Part shown: piece by piece, positions 24,672 to 33,862 of the stretch
Numbering within the stretch: the stretch's first letter is position 1
Layout: every line of letters starts with the position of its first letter
Origin: Arthrobacter citreus
GTDB lineage: Bacteria > Actinomycetota > Actinomycetes > Actinomycetales > Micrococcaceae
DNA: 64,000 nucleotides
Reading direction: 5' to 3'
NCBI RefSeq assembly: GCF_009192745.1
Contig: NZ_VTFV01000002.1
Span: 806,001-870,000 of the forward strand
The notes under the pieces: model-generated
The model's database searches: none
The model's input: only the letters and a program-made list of their open reading frames with translations
What the model was told of the DNA's origin: nothing
Made by a program: the position numbers and the translations under genes

Positions 24672-25721
24672 ATGACAGTCACAGCACAGGCGCCTGCGCC
24701 CGAAGATACCCGCGTCAGCCTGACTTTCGCGAAGGCACTGAACACCGCCCTGGCGGACGAAATGGCCGCGGATTCCGCCGTGGTGATGTTCGGCGAGGAC
24801 GTCGGCCCGCTCGGCGGCGTCTTCCGCATCACCGACGGCCTGACCGCACGCTTCGGTGAAGAACGCTGCTTCGATACCCCGCTGGCCGAGTCCGGGATCA
24901 TGGGCATGGCCGTTGGCATGGCCATGAACGGGATCCGTCCGGTCGTCGAAATGCAGTTCGACGCCTTCGCATACCCCGCCTTCGAGCAGGTGGTCAGCCA
25001 CGTCGCCAAGATGTCCAACCGCACCCGGGGCAAGGTCAAACTGCCCCTGGTGATCCGGATTCCTTACGCCGGCGGGATTGGGGGAGTGGAGCACCACTGC
25101 GACTCCTCCGAGTCCTACTACGCCCACACCCCGGGCTTGACCGTCCTGGCTCCGGCCACGGTCGCGGACGCCTACACCATGCTCCGCGAAGCCATCCGGT
25201 TCCCGGACCCGGTGGTCTTCCTGGAACCCAAGAAGCTCTACTGGACCAAGGAAGACGTTGACCTGGCCGCCCTGCGTGCGCCTTTCGAGGACGGCGCCCC
25301 GGCCGCAGACCCTGCGGTCGGTAAGGCAGTGGTTGCCCGCGAAGGAACCGACGCGACGCTGGTCGCCTACGGGCCTTCTGTTTCCACGGCGCTGTCCGCC
25401 GCGGAAGCCGCCGCCGCCGAAGGCCGCAGCCTGGAAGTCATCGATATCCGCAGCATCGTCCCCTTCGATGACGAAACCGTGTGCGCCTCGGTCCGGAAGA
25501 CCGGCCGCGCCGTCGTCATTTCCGAAGCTCCCGGGTTTGCCTCCGTGGCCTCGGAAATCGTGGCCCGCATCCAGGAACGCTGCTTCCACTCACTCGCAGC
25601 GCCCGTGCTGCGGGTAACAGGCTTCGACATCCCGTATCCGGCCCCGAAGCTGGAGCACTTCTTCCTGCCCGGCGTGGACCGGATCCTGGACGCCGTCGAT
25701 GAACTGCAGTGGGAGGACTAA
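24672..25721 (+). CDS. Branched-chain 2-oxoacid dehydrogenase E1 beta subunit
   Basis: 349 aa. Transketolase-like pyrimidine-binding domain with FGEDVGPLGGVFRITDGL, ESGIMGMAVGMAMNG and QFDAFAYPAFEQ, and a C-terminal domain (VVISEAPGFASVASEIVARIQE). It completes the E1 heterotetramer. A good ribosome-binding site (AGGAG) precedes ATG, and its stop overlaps the E2 start in TAATG, implying coupled translation. Confidence 0.92.
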   Translation: MTVTAQAPAPEDTRVSLTFAKALNTALADEMAADSAVVMFGEDVGPLGGVFRITDGLTARFGEERCFDTPLAESGIMGMAVGMAMNGIRPVVEMQFDAFAYPAFEQVVSHVAKMSNRTRGKVKLPLVIRIPYAGGIGGVEHHCDSSESYYAHTPGLTVLAPATVADAYTMLREAIRFPDPVVFLEPKKLYWTKEDVDLAALRAPFEDGAPAADPAVGKAVVAREGTDATLVAYGPSVSTALSAAEAAAAEGRSLEVIDIRSIVPFDDETVCASVRKTGRAVVISEAPGFASVASEIVARIQERCFHSLAAPVLRVTGFDIPYPAPKLEHFFLPGVDRILDAVDELQWED

Positions 25722-27142
25722 TGAGCGTGCGTACTTTCCTGCTCCCGGACCTGGGCGAAGGCCTGACCGACGCGGAACTGGTGAACTGGCTCGTTGCCGA
25801 GGGCGACACCATTGCGGTGGACCAGCCCGTTGCCGAGGTGGAGACCGCCAAGTCACTGGTGGAGGTCCCCTCACCGTTCGCGGGCGTGGTGCAGACACTG
25901 CACGGCGCCGCGGGGGAGAGCATCGACGTCGGCAAGCCGCTGATCTCGGTACGCACGACGGCGGACGCCCCGGCCCCGGGCGAAACCTCGCCGAGTGCCC
26001 CCGGTGACCCGGATCCTGCCGGTGAGGCCTACCGGCAGGAGGAACGGGCCGGTTCCGGCAACGTGCTGATCGGTTACGGGACTCCCGATCAGACCAGCCA
26101 CGGCACTAACCGCCGCACCCGCGCCCCGCGCCGCGCTTCGGCTGTGCAGGCCGTCCCCGCAGCTCCGGCTCCTGCAGCCGTTGCAATCGCTGACCCGGCT
26201 CCGGCAGCAGCCGCAACCCTCGAGGCTCCGCGCTGCATCAATCCGCTGGTGCGCCGCCTGGCCCGCGAGTCCGGAATCGCCCTGCGCACCGTGGACGGCA
26301 CCGGCCCGGACGGCCTGATCCTGCGCCGCGACGTCGAACTGGCCATCAGCGGCGGCTCGCCAGACACAGCGGTAGCACCTGTCCCTGCGTCGCCGGCTGC
26401 TCCTGCAGCGGGCGATACGGACCCCCGATCGGGCCTGGGCGTCGCTTCCCGCACCCCGGTCAAGGGACTGCGCCGCACCGTGGCTGCGAATCTCAGTGCC
26501 AGCCGCAGTGAAATCCCGGAAGCCACCGTTTGGGTGGACGTGGATGCCACCGCGCTGCTGGAGCTGCGTGCCGACCTCAAGCGCCGGGACCCGGAAAACA
26601 CCCCGGGCCTGATGGCGTTCCTGGCCCGGTTCACCCTGGCCGGACTGCGCAGGTTCCCGGAGCTGAACACCCGTTACGTCGCGGGAACCGGCCCGGATGC
26701 CGAGCTGGTTGCCTTCGACGGCGTGAACCTGGGCTTCGCCGCGCAGACGGACCGCGGACTGATGGTCCCCTCCATCCGGCATGCGGAAAAACTGAGCGCC
26801 CGGGAACTGGACGCGGAGATCCGGCGGCTCACGGCGTCGGCCCGGTCCGGCGCCGCCACCCCGGCGGAGCTGACCAGCGGCACTTTCACGCTGAACAACT
26901 ACGGTGTCTTCGGCGTCGACGGCAGCGCCGCCATCATCAACTACCCCGAGTCAGCGATCCTCGGCATCGGCCGGATCATTGACAAGCCGTGGGTCGTGGA
27001 CGGCCAGGTCGCCGTCCGCAAGATGACCGAGCTGACCCTGGTCTTCGACCACCGGGTATGCGACGGCGGCACGGCAGGCGGGTTCCTTCGTTACGTCGCG
27101 GATGCAATAGAGAACCCGGGCAGCGTCCTGGCTGACCTGTAA
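25721..27142 (+). CDS. Dihydrolipoamide acyltransferase (E2) of the branched-chain complex
   Basis: 473 aa from ATG 25721, which overlaps the E1 beta stop. Domains in order: lipoyl domain with lipoylated Lys44 (ETAKSLVEVP), an Ala/Pro-rich linker, peripheral subunit-binding domain (NPLVRRLARESGIALRTVDGTG, about residues 170-205), a second linker and the catalytic acyltransferase domain ending in DHRVCDGG (His444, Asp448). No E3 gene is present here; a shared lipoamide dehydrogenase elsewhere is expected. Confidence 0.92.
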   Translation: MSVRTFLLPDLGEGLTDAELVNWLVAEGDTIAVDQPVAEVETAKSLVEVPSPFAGVVQTLHGAAGESIDVGKPLISVRTTADAPAPGETSPSAPGDPDPAGEAYRQEERAGSGNVLIGYGTPDQTSHGTNRRTRAPRRASAVQAVPAAPAPAAVAIADPAPAAAATLEAPRCINPLVRRLARESGIALRTVDGTGPDGLILRRDVELAISGGSPDTAVAPVPASPAAPAAGDTDPRSGLGVASRTPVKGLRRTVAANLSASRSEIPEATVWVDVDATALLELRADLKRRDPENTPGLMAFLARFTLAGLRRFPELNTRYVAGTGPDAELVAFDGVNLGFAAQTDRGLMVPSIRHAEKLSARELDAEIRRLTASARSGAATPAELTSGTFTLNNYGVFGVDGSAAIINYPESAILGIGRIIDKPWVVDGQVAVRKMTELTLVFDHRVCDGGTAGGFLRYVADAIENPGSVLADL

Positions 27143-27193
27143 CCGCCGGCACACGGTAGGTTGGTTAGCGCAGATACCTGAAGGACGGATGCC

Positions 27194-28045
27194 ATGACCC
27201 AGACCCACCCGCAGACCCCCGATGACTGGCTGGAGCTGGCGCCGCACACTTATGTGCGGTCGAGCCCGGGCTGGGGCATGAATTCCGGCCTGATTATTGG
27301 CCGGGAACGGGCGCTGCTGGTGGATACCGGGGCTGGTCCTGCCCAGGCGAAGGCGCTGTTGGACGGCATCCGCAAGCTGACTGATCTGCCGGTCATCGCC
27401 GTAAACACACACGCGCACTTCGACCACTACTTCGGCAACGCCTACCTGATGGACAACGGCGTCGAGGAGATCTGGGCAACCAGCGACTGTGCACGGACGA
27501 TCGCCGCCTCGGGTGAGGACCAGCGTTCCTCCGTTGCCGCCGTCGAGCCGGACATGGCCGCCGGAACCGGGCCGGGAACCGCCATCGCGGCGCCGCAGAA
27601 GCTCGTCGACGGCGCGCCGGTGGACCTGGACCTGGGCGGCATTTCCGTGACGCTTTTCCACCTGGGCCGCGGGCACACCGACCACGACCTGCTGGTCGGT
27701 GCCGGGGATGTGCTCTTCGCCGGCGACCTCGTGGAGCAGGGCGCGGATCCGAACTTCGGGGACTCCTACCCCAAGGAGTGGATCCGCACGCTGGGGAAGA
27801 TCGTTGCCCTGGAAGACCTGTACAGCACGGTGGTGCCCGGACACGGCAAACCGGTGGACATGGACTTCGTGACCACCCAAATGAACAAGATGCGCACTGC
27901 CGTCGCCGTTACGCGCAGTGCCATGGACCAGGCCTCGACGGACATGACCAAGGCCATCCCCATCCTTCCTTACGGCCCTGAGCAGTCCCGGGCGCTGCTG
28001 ACCCGGCTGCGGACACTGGCACGCTGGAAGTGGCTGAAGCAATAG
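27194..28045 (+). CDS. Metallo-beta-lactamase-fold hydrolase
   Basis: 283 aa. The metal motif NTHAHFDHYFGN (HxHxDH), the downstream GHTDHDLLVGAGDVLFAGD segment and VVPGHGKPVD are typical of two-metal MBL hydrolases. No signal peptide. The substrate is unknown; glyoxalase-II-like or quorum-quenching-type activities are possible within this broad family. AAGGA precedes the ATG. The MFS gene starts inside its last codons. Confidence 0.85.
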   Translation: MTQTHPQTPDDWLELAPHTYVRSSPGWGMNSGLIIGRERALLVDTGAGPAQAKALLDGIRKLTDLPVIAVNTHAHFDHYFGNAYLMDNGVEEIWATSDCARTIAASGEDQRSSVAAVEPDMAAGTGPGTAIAAPQKLVDGAPVDLDLGGISVTLFHLGRGHTDHDLLVGAGDVLFAGDLVEQGADPNFGDSYPKEWIRTLGKIVALEDLYSTVVPGHGKPVDMDFVTTQMNKMRTAVAVTRSAMDQASTDMTKAIPILPYGPEQSRALLTRLRTLARWKWLKQ

Positions 28046-29253
28046 ATACCTTCAGCCTGCGGAGCATCGCCGTCCCTGCCTTCGGGCCCACCGTGCTGTA
28101 CGGGGCGGCGATCGGGGCGATCCTGCCGGTAGTTGCGCTCACCGCTCGTGACCTCGGCGCCACCGTGGCCCTGGCGGCTGCGATCGTCACGCTGACCGGC
28201 ATCGGTTCCCTGCTCACCAACGTCCCCGCCACGCTCGTCACCACCCGTTTCGGAGAGAAGTGGGCCCTGGTCGGCGCCGCAGCGTGGTGTTCGCTGGCCA
28301 TGGTGCTTGCTGCCTCCGTGCCGGTGCTCTGGGTGTTTGCCCTGGCCGTTTTTATGGTTGGCATGGCCGGTGCCGTCTTCGGACTCGCCCGCCAAAGCTA
28401 CGTGACTGAGGCAGTGCCGGTGCACTTTCGGGCACGGGCTCTTTCCACCCTGGGCGGCTCCAACCGCATAGGTGTGTTCGTAGGTCCGTTTGCCGCAGCC
28501 GGGGTGATGTCCTTTGCGGGGACGTCCGGTGCCTATTGGGTGGGCGCGGCGGCCGCACTCGCCGCCGGACTGCTGAGCCTCACCGTCCCGGACCTGAGTG
28601 TCCGCGGGCCCGGAACCAGGAAGCCGGATGAGCAGCTGGAGGAAGCGGTGGAGGCCGCGGCTCCTCCTACGATCGGCTCCATCCTGCGCAGCCATTCCCG
28701 GGTGTTCGGCACGGTGGGCATCGGGGTGCTGCTCATCGCGGCTGTCCGGGCCACCCGGCAGGCGGTGATCCCGCTCTGGGCCCAGCACCTGGGTATAGAC
28801 CCCGCGCAGACGGCGTTGATCTACGGCATCTCAGCCGGTATTGACATGCTCGTTTTCTACCCCGCAGGACGCGTCATGGACCTGCGCGGCCGCCGGGCGG
28901 TGGCCGTGCCGTGCATGCTGCTGATGGCTGCGGGGCTGGGACTGCTGCCGCTGACCTCGACACCGCTGCAGCTGCTGCTGGCCGCGCTGCTGATCGGCTT
29001 TGGCAACGGAATCGGCTCCGGAATCGTGATGACGCTGGGCGCGGATTTCTCCCCGCAGCCGGGGCGCCCGCAGTTCCTGGGGCTGTGGCGGCTGCTCTCT
29101 GACATTGGAATCCTCAGCGGCCCGGGACTGCTGGCGGCCGTGACGGCGGCGGTATCACTCTCCGCCGGGATAGCGGCGACTGCGCTGATGGGGCTGGCCG
29201 GGGCCGTGGTGCTGTGGAAGTACGTGCCCAAGGGCCGCCGAACCGGGCCCTAG
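28030..29253 (+). CDS. MFS transporter
   Basis: 407 aa with about twelve hydrophobic segments in two halves separated by a charged loop (about 190-220). The GTG start at 28030 overlaps the upstream MBL gene by 16 nt, suggesting translational coupling. The sequence resembles small drug/metabolite exporters of the MFS, but no substrate can be named. Its TAG stop shares three bases (within CTAG) with the stop of the convergent PAP2 gene. Confidence 0.85.
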   Translation: MAEAIDTFSLRSIAVPAFGPTVLYGAAIGAILPVVALTARDLGATVALAAAIVTLTGIGSLLTNVPATLVTTRFGEKWALVGAAAWCSLAMVLAASVPVLWVFALAVFMVGMAGAVFGLARQSYVTEAVPVHFRARALSTLGGSNRIGVFVGPFAAAGVMSFAGTSGAYWVGAAAALAAGLLSLTVPDLSVRGPGTRKPDEQLEEAVEAAAPPTIGSILRSHSRVFGTVGIGVLLIAAVRATRQAVIPLWAQHLGIDPAQTALIYGISAGIDMLVFYPAGRVMDLRGRRAVAVPCMLLMAAGLGLLPLTSTPLQLLLAALLIGFGNGIGSGIVMTLGADFSPQPGRPQFLGLWRLLSDIGILSGPGLLAAVTAAVSLSAGIAATALMGLAGAVVLWKYVPKGRRTGP

Positions 29254-30149
29254 CGGTCGCCGGCCTGCTGCGTGAACAGCCAGGACCCAAGTGCTGACAG
29301 CACGTAACCAACTCCGACGATCAGCGAGAGCCCGCACCAGAAGTACAGCGGACGGTCATCGAGGCCCGCCACTCCGCCGCCCCAGCGGGCATAGGCGTAA
29401 AGCACTGCCGAGAGAGCCAGGGCCAGCAGGCCTGCCGCGGCGGTGAGCCCGGTCCAGAGCCGCCCGCCCGCACCGCGGCTGCCGGCGGGCAGCGTGTTCC
29501 AGTCCCGGTTGGTGCGCATCATGACCAGTCCACCCACCAGGGTGCACGCCGAGACCACAAAGAAGGCCGCGACGACGTCGGCGGGTCTGTGCCAGAGATT
29601 GAAGAAGGTCGCCGATCCGGCGAGCACCGCGTAGGTGCCTCCGAGCGCTGCGGCGGCAGGCCGCCAGCGTGGTGATGACACCAGGAACACCGCGGCCATG
29701 GCGGAGGCCGCCATGGTGGTGTGGCCGGAGGGCAGGGAATTGAACGCCAATGTGATGACGCCGCGGTCCGGCCGGTCCAGCAGGAGGTTTTTCAGCAGCT
29801 GCGTGGCCAGGTTCGCCCCGGCCATGGTGGCGACGGCAACGACGGCAGGGGAGAAGCGCCTGCGGTACAGGCTCACCGCAATGATTACCGCCAGGGCAAT
29901 GAACACTGAAGCCAGCGGCAGGCTGTCCAGGAACCGGAGCGCGGGAAGACGGGTTCCCGGTGCCACGAGCTCCGCCTCCCGCCAGGCCGATTCATCGGCC
30001 AGCTGGCCGGTGGTGGTCCGGACAAAGCCAAAATACGTCACGGCCGCCCCGGCAGCCGCCAGCAGCGCCGCGAAAAGGAAGAGTGCGGGGTTGTGCCCGG
30101 CCTGGCGCCGGACCGGCTGCCGCTTGTTCAGGAGATTGCGCGTATCCAT
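29250..30149 (-). CDS. PAP2-superfamily membrane phosphatase
   Basis: 299 aa from ATG 30149. Six hydrophobic segments surround the three PAP2 motifs: KNLLLDRPDRG, PSGHTTMAAS and the FNLWHRPADV site. Such enzymes dephosphorylate membrane lipids such as undecaprenyl diphosphate or phosphatidate on the outer face. CACGCT lies seven bases before the ATG, so the mRNA may be leaderless; earlier in-frame starts give an implausible basic extension. Confidence 0.87.
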   Translation of the reverse strand: MDTRNLLNKRQPVRRQAGHNPALFLFAALLAAAGAAVTYFGFVRTTTGQLADESAWREAELVAPGTRLPALRFLDSLPLASVFIALAVIIAVSLYRRRFSPAVVAVATMAGANLATQLLKNLLLDRPDRGVITLAFNSLPSGHTTMAASAMAAVFLVSSPRWRPAAAALGGTYAVLAGSATFFNLWHRPADVVAAFFVVSACTLVGGLVMMRTNRDWNTLPAGSRGAGGRLWTGLTAAAGLLALALSAVLYAYARWGGGVAGLDDRPLYFWCGLSLIVGVGYVLSALGSWLFTQQAGDR

Positions 30150-30312
30150 CCCTTCCAGCGTGCCATACCTCGGTGCAGGTTTCCTGTGAGCAGGGCGGCT
30201 GCGGGCTGTGTTCCGTGCCGCTCTGTGGCGAACCGCGTCCATGCACCGCCGAGGCGGCAGCCGGCGCCGGGCCAAACACGTTCAGTCCCGCCGCCGCGGC
30301 AGCCCGGCGCGG

Positions 30313-30324
30313 TAGGCTGGCCGG
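30313..30324 (+). promoter_or_regulatory. Leaderless-type -10 promoter element
   Basis: TAGGCT (30313-30318) lies six bases before GTG 30325 of menC. Confidence 0.6.
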
Positions 30325-31326
30325 GTGGAAAACACGATCCCGTCCCTGTCCGATCTGCAGGAAAACGCCCATGTAGTCACCCTGCCAATGCGGGTGAAGT
30401 TCCGCGGCATCCTGCACCGCGAAGCCCTGGTTTTCCGCGGTCCGGCCGGCTGGGGCGAGTTCTCGCCCTTCCCCGAATACGGTGACCAGGAAGCAGCCGC
30501 CTGGCTGGCAGCGGGGATCGAGGCCGCCTGGGAGGGCTATCCGGAACCCGTGCGCAGCTCGGTGCCCGTCAACGGGACCGTTCCTGCCGTGGGCGTGGAA
30601 CAGGTCGAAAAGGTCCTGGCCCGGTTCGGCGAGGTCCCCGCGGTCAAGGTCAAGGTGGCAGAGCGCGGGCAGAGCGTCGCAGAGGACCTGGCCCGTGTGG
30701 CGGAGGTGCGCCGGCTGCTGCCGGACGCCGGGATCCGCGTCGACGCGAACGGCGGCTGGGACGTTGCCACCGCCGTCGGCGCCCTGGAAACGCTGGCCGA
30801 AGCCGGCCTCGAATATGCCGAGCAGCCAGTCCCTGATATTCCCGGGCTGCGGGCAGTGCGGCTTGAACTGGCCCGCCGCGGGATTCCGGTGCTGGTGGCC
30901 GCGGATGAAAGTGTCCGGAAGGAAACTGATCCGCTGCTGGTGGCCCGCGAGGACGCCGCAGACCTGATCATAGTGAAGGCTGCCCCTCTCGGCGGAGTGC
31001 GCCGTGCCCTCAAAGTTGTGGCGGCCGCCGGGCTTCCCGCCGTCGTCAGCTCCGCACTGGACACCTCAGTGGGTATCCGCACCGGGGTGGCGCTGGCCGC
31101 CTCGCTGCCGGAACTGCCCTACGCCTGCGGTCTGGGAACCCTGTCGCTGATGGAAGGCGACGTCACCGCTGAGCCGCTGGTGCCCGACGGCGGTGCGCTG
31201 CCGGTGCGCGATGTGCCGGTCTCCTTGGAACTGCTGGAGCGCTGTGCCGCAGGCCCGGAGCGCCGGCAGTGGTGGCTGGACCGGCTGGAGCGGGTGCACG
31301 CACAGCTGGCGTCCAGGACTCCCTGA
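30325..31326 (+). CDS. menC: o-Succinylbenzoate synthase
   Basis: 333 aa with a GTG start. Enolase-superfamily residues are visible: Lys in VKVKVAE, metal ligands in RVDANGGWD, YAEQP and AADES, and the second Lys in IVKAAPLGGV. It dehydrates SHCHC to o-succinylbenzoate in menaquinone biosynthesis. It lies 98 nt upstream of menD, which has its own leaderless promoter. Confidence 0.92.
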   Translation: MENTIPSLSDLQENAHVVTLPMRVKFRGILHREALVFRGPAGWGEFSPFPEYGDQEAAAWLAAGIEAAWEGYPEPVRSSVPVNGTVPAVGVEQVEKVLARFGEVPAVKVKVAERGQSVAEDLARVAEVRRLLPDAGIRVDANGGWDVATAVGALETLAEAGLEYAEQPVPDIPGLRAVRLELARRGIPVLVAADESVRKETDPLLVAREDAADLIIVKAAPLGGVRRALKVVAAAGLPAVVSSALDTSVGIRTGVALAASLPELPYACGLGTLSLMEGDVTAEPLVPDGGALPVRDVPVSLELLERCAAGPERRQWWLDRLERVHAQLASRTP

Positions 31327-31412
31327 CGGCGAACCGCGCACAACGCCAGCCGAAGTGTGCCGGGAGTGCCCCGAATGCGTCGAAACAGGCGGGGTGGGGC
31401 AGCTGGAAGTGA

Positions 31413-31424
31413 CACTATGGAGAC
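31413..31424 (+). promoter_or_regulatory. Leaderless-type -10 promoter element
   Basis: CACTAT (31413-31418) lies six bases before GTG 31425 of menD, so menD may be expressed separately from menC. Confidence 0.5.
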
Positions 31425-33137
31425 GTGACCGGATCCTCCTTATCGTCCAGCCCGTCCGCCTCCGGGCCCGCCGAAGGCAGTGCCCTCAGTTCCCTGCAGG
31501 CGGCACGGTCGGCCATCGCGGCCTTGGCCCGCACCGGGGTGCGGGATGTTGTCCTCGCTCCCGGATCCCGCAGCGCACCCCTCGCGTATGCCCTGGCTGA
31601 AGCCCAGTCCCAGGGCCTGGTCCATGTGCACGTCCGCATCGACGAGCGGGTTGCGGGTTTCACCGCCCTGGGACTGGCCCGCGGCGGCGCGCGCCCGGCT
31701 GCAGTGGTGACCACGTCCGGAACCGCTGTTGGCGAGCTGGTTCCCGCCGTCATGGAAGCGCACCACGCCGGTGTCCCACTCGTGGTCCTCTCCGCTGACC
31801 GCCCGGCGGAACTTCACGGAACCGGAGCTAACCAGACCACGGTCCAGGACGGCATCTTCGGCCGGTTCCCGGCAGCCGCAGCGGACGTCGAAGCCGGCAT
31901 GGACCCCGCCGGCCCCATTGCCGCTGCCTTCGCGAGGGTCGGCGGAGCCGCACCCGCGGGGCCGGTCCACATCAACCTGCAATTCCGTGATCCGCTTACT
32001 CCGACGGAGGCGGACGTGCTCGAGCCCGCAGGGCAGGGTCCCTTTGAGTCGCTGCAGGCGGCCGCAGCCGATGAACCCCCCGGGGCGCTTGCGGAACTGG
32101 GCGGGACACACCGCACGGTGGTCATCGCCGGCGATGGTGCGGGGGAGACGGCGGCCATCTTTGCGCGCCGTGCCGGCCTGCCGCTTCTGGCCGAACCTTC
32201 CTCCAACGCACGCTTCGGTCCCAATTCAATTACTGCGTACCGGCTGCTCCTGCAGGATCTGGGACCGGAGATAGAACGGGTGGTCGTCTTCGGGCGGCCA
32301 ACGCTCTCCCGCCCGGTGTCCGCACTGCTGGCCAGGCCCGAGGTGGAAAAGGCACTCTACGTGCCCAGGCCGGTGAACTGGTTTACACCCGGCAAACGTC
32401 CCGAGAGGATCGTCTCGGACCTGGCCTCCCTGCTCGCCTTCGCCGGGCGGGGAGCTCCCGGGTGGCTCGAAGAATGGCAGCGGGCCTCGAACGCTGCCGC
32501 TGCCGCCATCCGGGACCTGCTGGCCGGGGAGAAGCAGCTGAGCGGTCTCCATGTCGCTGGCCTGGTGTGGGATAACTCCGACGCCAACCTCGTGCTTGGC
32601 TCCTCCAACGCTATCCGCGACGTTGACCTGGTGGCCGCCGGGAACTGGCATCCGCTGGATGTCTACGCCAACCGCGGACTGGCCGGAATCGACGGAACCA
32701 TCTCCACGGCGTCGGGCATTGCCCTGGCCCACGGTATCCCCACCCGCCTGCTGCTCGGTGACCTCACCTTCCTGCACGACGCCGGCGGCCTCCTCCTTGG
32801 CGACGGCGAGGCGGAGCCTGATCTGCAGCTGGTGGTGCTGAACGACGCCGGCGGCGGTATCTTCACCACGCTGGAGCACGGTGAACTGGGTGAACGTGAG
32901 GAGTACCGCGACGTCGTCGAACGTTTCTTCGGCACCCCGCACCGGGCCGACCTGGCCGCCCTGGCGGCGGGCTACGGAGTGCGGCACCAACTGGCCCGGA
33001 CCGCGGAAGAACTCGCGGCCGCGCTGGAGGCGCCCATCCGGGGACGTTCGGTCATTGAGGTCCCGGTGCAGCGCTCCGGGCTCCGCTCCCTGCACCGGCG
33101 TGTGCGGGAAGGGGTTCGGGGAGCGGTGGCGGGATAG
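31425..33137 (+). CDS. menD: 2-Succinyl-5-enolpyruvyl-6-hydroxy-3-cyclohexene-1-carboxylate synthase
   Basis: 570 aa, GTG start. Thiamine-dependent MenD motifs include LAPGSRSAPLAYAL, HVRIDERVAGFTALGLARG, TSGTAVGELVPAVMEAHHAGVPLVVLSADRP and a C-terminal TPP-binding stretch with GDLTFLHDAGGLLLG and LNDAGGGIF. It joins 2-oxoglutarate-derived succinic semialdehyde to isochorismate. Strong hairpin terminator 52 nt downstream. Confidence 0.95.
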   Translation: MTGSSLSSSPSASGPAEGSALSSLQAARSAIAALARTGVRDVVLAPGSRSAPLAYALAEAQSQGLVHVHVRIDERVAGFTALGLARGGARPAAVVTTSGTAVGELVPAVMEAHHAGVPLVVLSADRPAELHGTGANQTTVQDGIFGRFPAAAADVEAGMDPAGPIAAAFARVGGAAPAGPVHINLQFRDPLTPTEADVLEPAGQGPFESLQAAAADEPPGALAELGGTHRTVVIAGDGAGETAAIFARRAGLPLLAEPSSNARFGPNSITAYRLLLQDLGPEIERVVVFGRPTLSRPVSALLARPEVEKALYVPRPVNWFTPGKRPERIVSDLASLLAFAGRGAPGWLEEWQRASNAAAAAIRDLLAGEKQLSGLHVAGLVWDNSDANLVLGSSNAIRDVDLVAAGNWHPLDVYANRGLAGIDGTISTASGIALAHGIPTRLLLGDLTFLHDAGGLLLGDGEAEPDLQLVVLNDAGGGIFTTLEHGELGEREEYRDVVERFFGTPHRADLAALAAGYGVRHQLARTAEELAAALEAPIRGRSVIEVPVQRSGLRSLHRRVREGVRGAVAG

Positions 33138-33189
33138 AGACCCTCTACTCGAAGGCTAAGCCGGTCGCACGAATAGCGGCTATAGCTGA

Positions 33190-33236
33190 GATACCCGGCA
33201 CGCTCATTGGAGGAGTTTGCCGGGTATCGCTGTTTT
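33190..33236 (+). terminator. Rho-independent terminator of menD
   Basis: 11-bp perfect stem (33190-33200 with 33218-33228), 17-nt loop and a TTTT run (33232-33235). Confidence 0.75.
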
Positions 33237-33353
33237 CCCGGGGCCACCGGTACAGATAGTTAAACTTCTTCTCCGGCTGTGTAAGAAACGCCGATTCCCG
33301 CGAAACTAAGTGGTTAGAACATCACATCGCACTAGCCGGGGGACAGAACAAGG

Positions 33354-33860
33354 ATGTTGGCTTCCAGAGAGCAGGAGCTGATTGCTCTTCACGCTGAGCA
33401 CTTCAGCCGCATCTACAAGTACATCGCGTGCCGGATCAACGACCGCGAACGGGCCGAGGAACTGGCCAATGACGTGTTGCGGATCGTGTGGGAAAAACAA
33501 CCGACCGAGCCACCCGGCGTCGGATGGCTGATAGCTACAGCCAGGAATGTGCTGGGCAATGAGTACAAAGGCCGGAGTCGTCGCGAACAACTCATGGAGC
33601 GTCTGGCTGAAGAAGCCCGAGTCCAGGCCGTCATCACCAACGATGATGAGCAGCAGGACAGCGTTGCGGAGATCCTTTCCCGGCTCAAGGACCGAGATCG
33701 GGAAATCCTGATGCTCTCCTACTGGGATGAGCTCACCACCGCAGAACTGGCTGAAAGCCTTGGATGCACACCATCGGCGGCCGGGGTCAGGCTCCACCGC
33801 GCCCGTAAAGCCTTCGCGAAAGCCGCGCCACAACACCTCATGACAGAACGGGAAGTCTAA
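33354..33860 (+). CDS. ECF-type RNA polymerase sigma factor
   Basis: 168 aa. Region 2 (LHAEHFSRIYKYIACRINDRERAEELANDVLRIVWEK) and region 4 (LSRLKDRDREILMLSYWDELTTAELAESLGCTPSAAGVRLHRARKAF) are joined by a short linker, giving the compact two-domain layout of ECF sigma factors. GGGGGA lies about 10 nt before ATG. The next gene starts two bases after its stop and encodes a likely membrane partner. The regulon is unknown. Confidence 0.88.
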   Translation: MLASREQELIALHAEHFSRIYKYIACRINDRERAEELANDVLRIVWEKQPTEPPGVGWLIATARNVLGNEYKGRSRREQLMERLAEEARVQAVITNDDEQQDSVAEILSRLKDRDREILMLSYWDELTTAELAESLGCTPSAAGVRLHRARKAFAKAAPQHLMTEREV

Positions 33861-33862
33861 CC

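Noticed and set aside
23511-27142. Pyruvate dehydrogenase complex
   Set aside because: E1 is split into alpha and beta subunits and a BkdR-like Lrp regulator is divergent, favouring branched-chain substrates; actinobacteria normally use a single-chain AceE for pyruvate.
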